Assembly (NCBI GenBank): GCA_050742415.1
Contig: JBOGIF010000118.1
Coordinates: forward strand, 1-9,784
Reading direction: 5' to 3'
DNA length: 9,784 nt
DNA from: JBOGIF01 sp050742415
Lineage (GTDB): Bacteria; Actinomycetota; Acidimicrobiia; Acidimicrobiales; AC-14
The translations under genes were made by a program, and so were the position numbers. Positions 9,094-9,784 of the stretch are shown here, in pieces. The number at the start of each line of letters is the position of its first letter. Positions within the stretch are counted from its first letter, which is position 1. The notes beneath the pieces are model-generated. The model was not told the DNA's origin and searched no databases. It saw only the letters and a list, made by a program, of their open reading frames with translations.

Positions 9094-9784
9094 TCAGCGC
9101 ACCAAGCGCGAGAGGCGCCGGTCGGCGAGCACCTTGCCGGCCGTCTGGCATTCCGGGCAGTAGGTGACCTCGTGCGAGTCGTAAGAGACCCGCCTCAGCT
9201 CGGTTTCGCACGCCGGGCAGGGGGTTCCCGATTGCTTGTGGATGGTGAAATGCTCGCCGAGCTTGGTCGGCAGCCCGCCGGTCCGTCTCCGTTCCGCCTC
9301 GACGCCCTGGGTCAGGACCTCGTGGGTCGCCTCGACCAGCACCCGGCGGGCCGCGGCGTCGAGAGAGGCGAGCGATGCGTAAGGAGACAGCAGCGCTCGG
9401 TGGAGGATGTCGTCGGAGTAACCGCGACCTATGCCGGCCACCGTCCGCTGGTCGCGCAGGATGGTGTGCACCCGACGGGTGTCGGCACTGTCGCGGATCA
9501 GCTCGCCGAACTCGTCGTCGAAGGGCTCGGGGCCGAGAACGGCCAGCGGGCCCTCGTCTCCCGGTGCCAGCACCCACCACCCGGCCTTACGCTCCGTCCC
9601 AAACTCCTTCACCAAGAGCGACGGGCGGCCGGCGAACCGCAGGCGGACGACGCCGACCTTCGGCCTCGTCACCTTGGGCGGATCCTCGATGTCGACGCGC
9701 CCGCCCTGGGACAGGTGTACCAGCAGGCGTGCCTTCTCCATCTCGAAGACCAGGTACTTGCCGCGCCGGCCGACCTCCTCGCCG
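9094..9784 (-). CDS. Fpg/Nei-family DNA glycosylase, 5'-truncated
   Basis: This is a base-excision repair glycosylase/AP lyase on the minus strand. The frame runs to the right edge of the window, so the start is missing; the ATG at 9741 is internal. 229 residues are visible of a family of about 270-290. The N-terminal catalytic Pro-Glu is outside the window. The visible part begins in the RRGKYLVFE strand, whose Lys (9757-9759) matches catalytic Lys57 of E. coli Fpg. It continues through LLVHLSQGGRV, a helix-two-turn-helix (LRDQRTVAGIGRGYSDDILH) and a C-terminal zinc finger with CPAC and CPEC pairs, ending ADRRLSRLVR. Several damage-recognition positions differ from E. coli Fpg: SQ for the Met region of HLGMSG, Arg (9424-9426) for Asn in GNIYA, and His (9172-9174) for the zinc-finger Arg. 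This fits an actinobacterial Fpg/Nei-like branch, so substrate specificity is left open. Confidence 0.88.
   Translation of the reverse strand, partial: GEEVGRRGKYLVFEMEKARLLVHLSQGGRVDIEDPPKVTRPKVGVVRLRFAGRPSLLVKEFGTERKAGWWVLAPGDEGPLAVLGPEPFDDEFGELIRDSADTRRVHTILRDQRTVAGIGRGYSDDILHRALLSPYASLASLDAAARRVLVEATHEVLTQGVEAERRRTGGLPTKLGEHFTIHKQSGTPCPACETELRRVSYDSHEVTYCPECQTAGKVLADRRLSRLVR

Noticed and set aside
8918..9580. 220-codon minus-strand frame overlapping the glycosylase
   Set aside because: It is out of frame with the zinc-finger and H2TH motifs and is very Arg/Pro-rich. It is a shadow of the real glycosylase frame.

Overview
The window is a high-GC chromosomal segment with GTG as well as ATG starts. 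Its gene order is dnaN - recF - dciA (DUF721) - gyrB - gyrA - DUF3566 - tRNA-Ile. This is the classic replication-origin neighbourhood of Actinomycetota (compare mycobacterial dnaN-recF-Rv0004-gyrB-gyrA-Rv0007-ileT). The organism is most likely an uncultured or little-studied actinobacterium. An Acidimicrobiia-like lineage is a guess from the divergent gyrase motifs and is not proven. oriC and dnaA should lie just upstream of the left edge and are not in the window.

Layout. Bases 2-895 hold the last ~80% of dnaN (sliding clamp). recF (921-2057) follows after 25 bp, and dciA (2054-2392) overlaps recF by ATGA. A 122-bp gap carries a possible promoter, a small hairpin and a clear ribosome-binding site. 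It leads into gyrB (2515-4446), which overlaps gyrA (4443-6884) by ATGA. After a 79-bp gap comes a second coupled pair: a TadE/TadG-like single-span membrane protein (6964-7323) and a DUF3566 two-span membrane protein (7320-7811). The DUF3566 stop codon lies inside the tRNA-Ile(GAT) gene (7802-7875). Next is a 45-aa membrane micro-ORF with a strong Shine-Dalgarno (7937-8074), then a 333-aa saccharopine-dehydrogenase-like Rossmann protein (8080-9081). Converging from the right edge is a 5'-truncated Fpg/Nei-family DNA glycosylase (9094-9784, minus strand).

How they fit together. The left two thirds form a replication and topology block: clamp, gap-repair ATPase, helicase-loader-type protein and both gyrase subunits. 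Short gaps and 4-bp overlaps suggest two tightly coupled units, dnaN-recF-dciA and gyrB-gyrA. The right third is less conserved and mostly uncharacterised.

Most notable: both gyrase subunits carry non-consensus residues exactly at quinolone-contact positions (GyrA Asn87-Gln88 in the HPHG motif; GyrB Asn436 in EGNSAGG). Also notable are the DUF3566/tRNA overlap, the TadE-like gene between gyrA and DUF3566, and the coupled micro-ORF/dehydrogenase pair. I saw no CRISPR array, insertion sequence, phage gene or other clearly mobile element.
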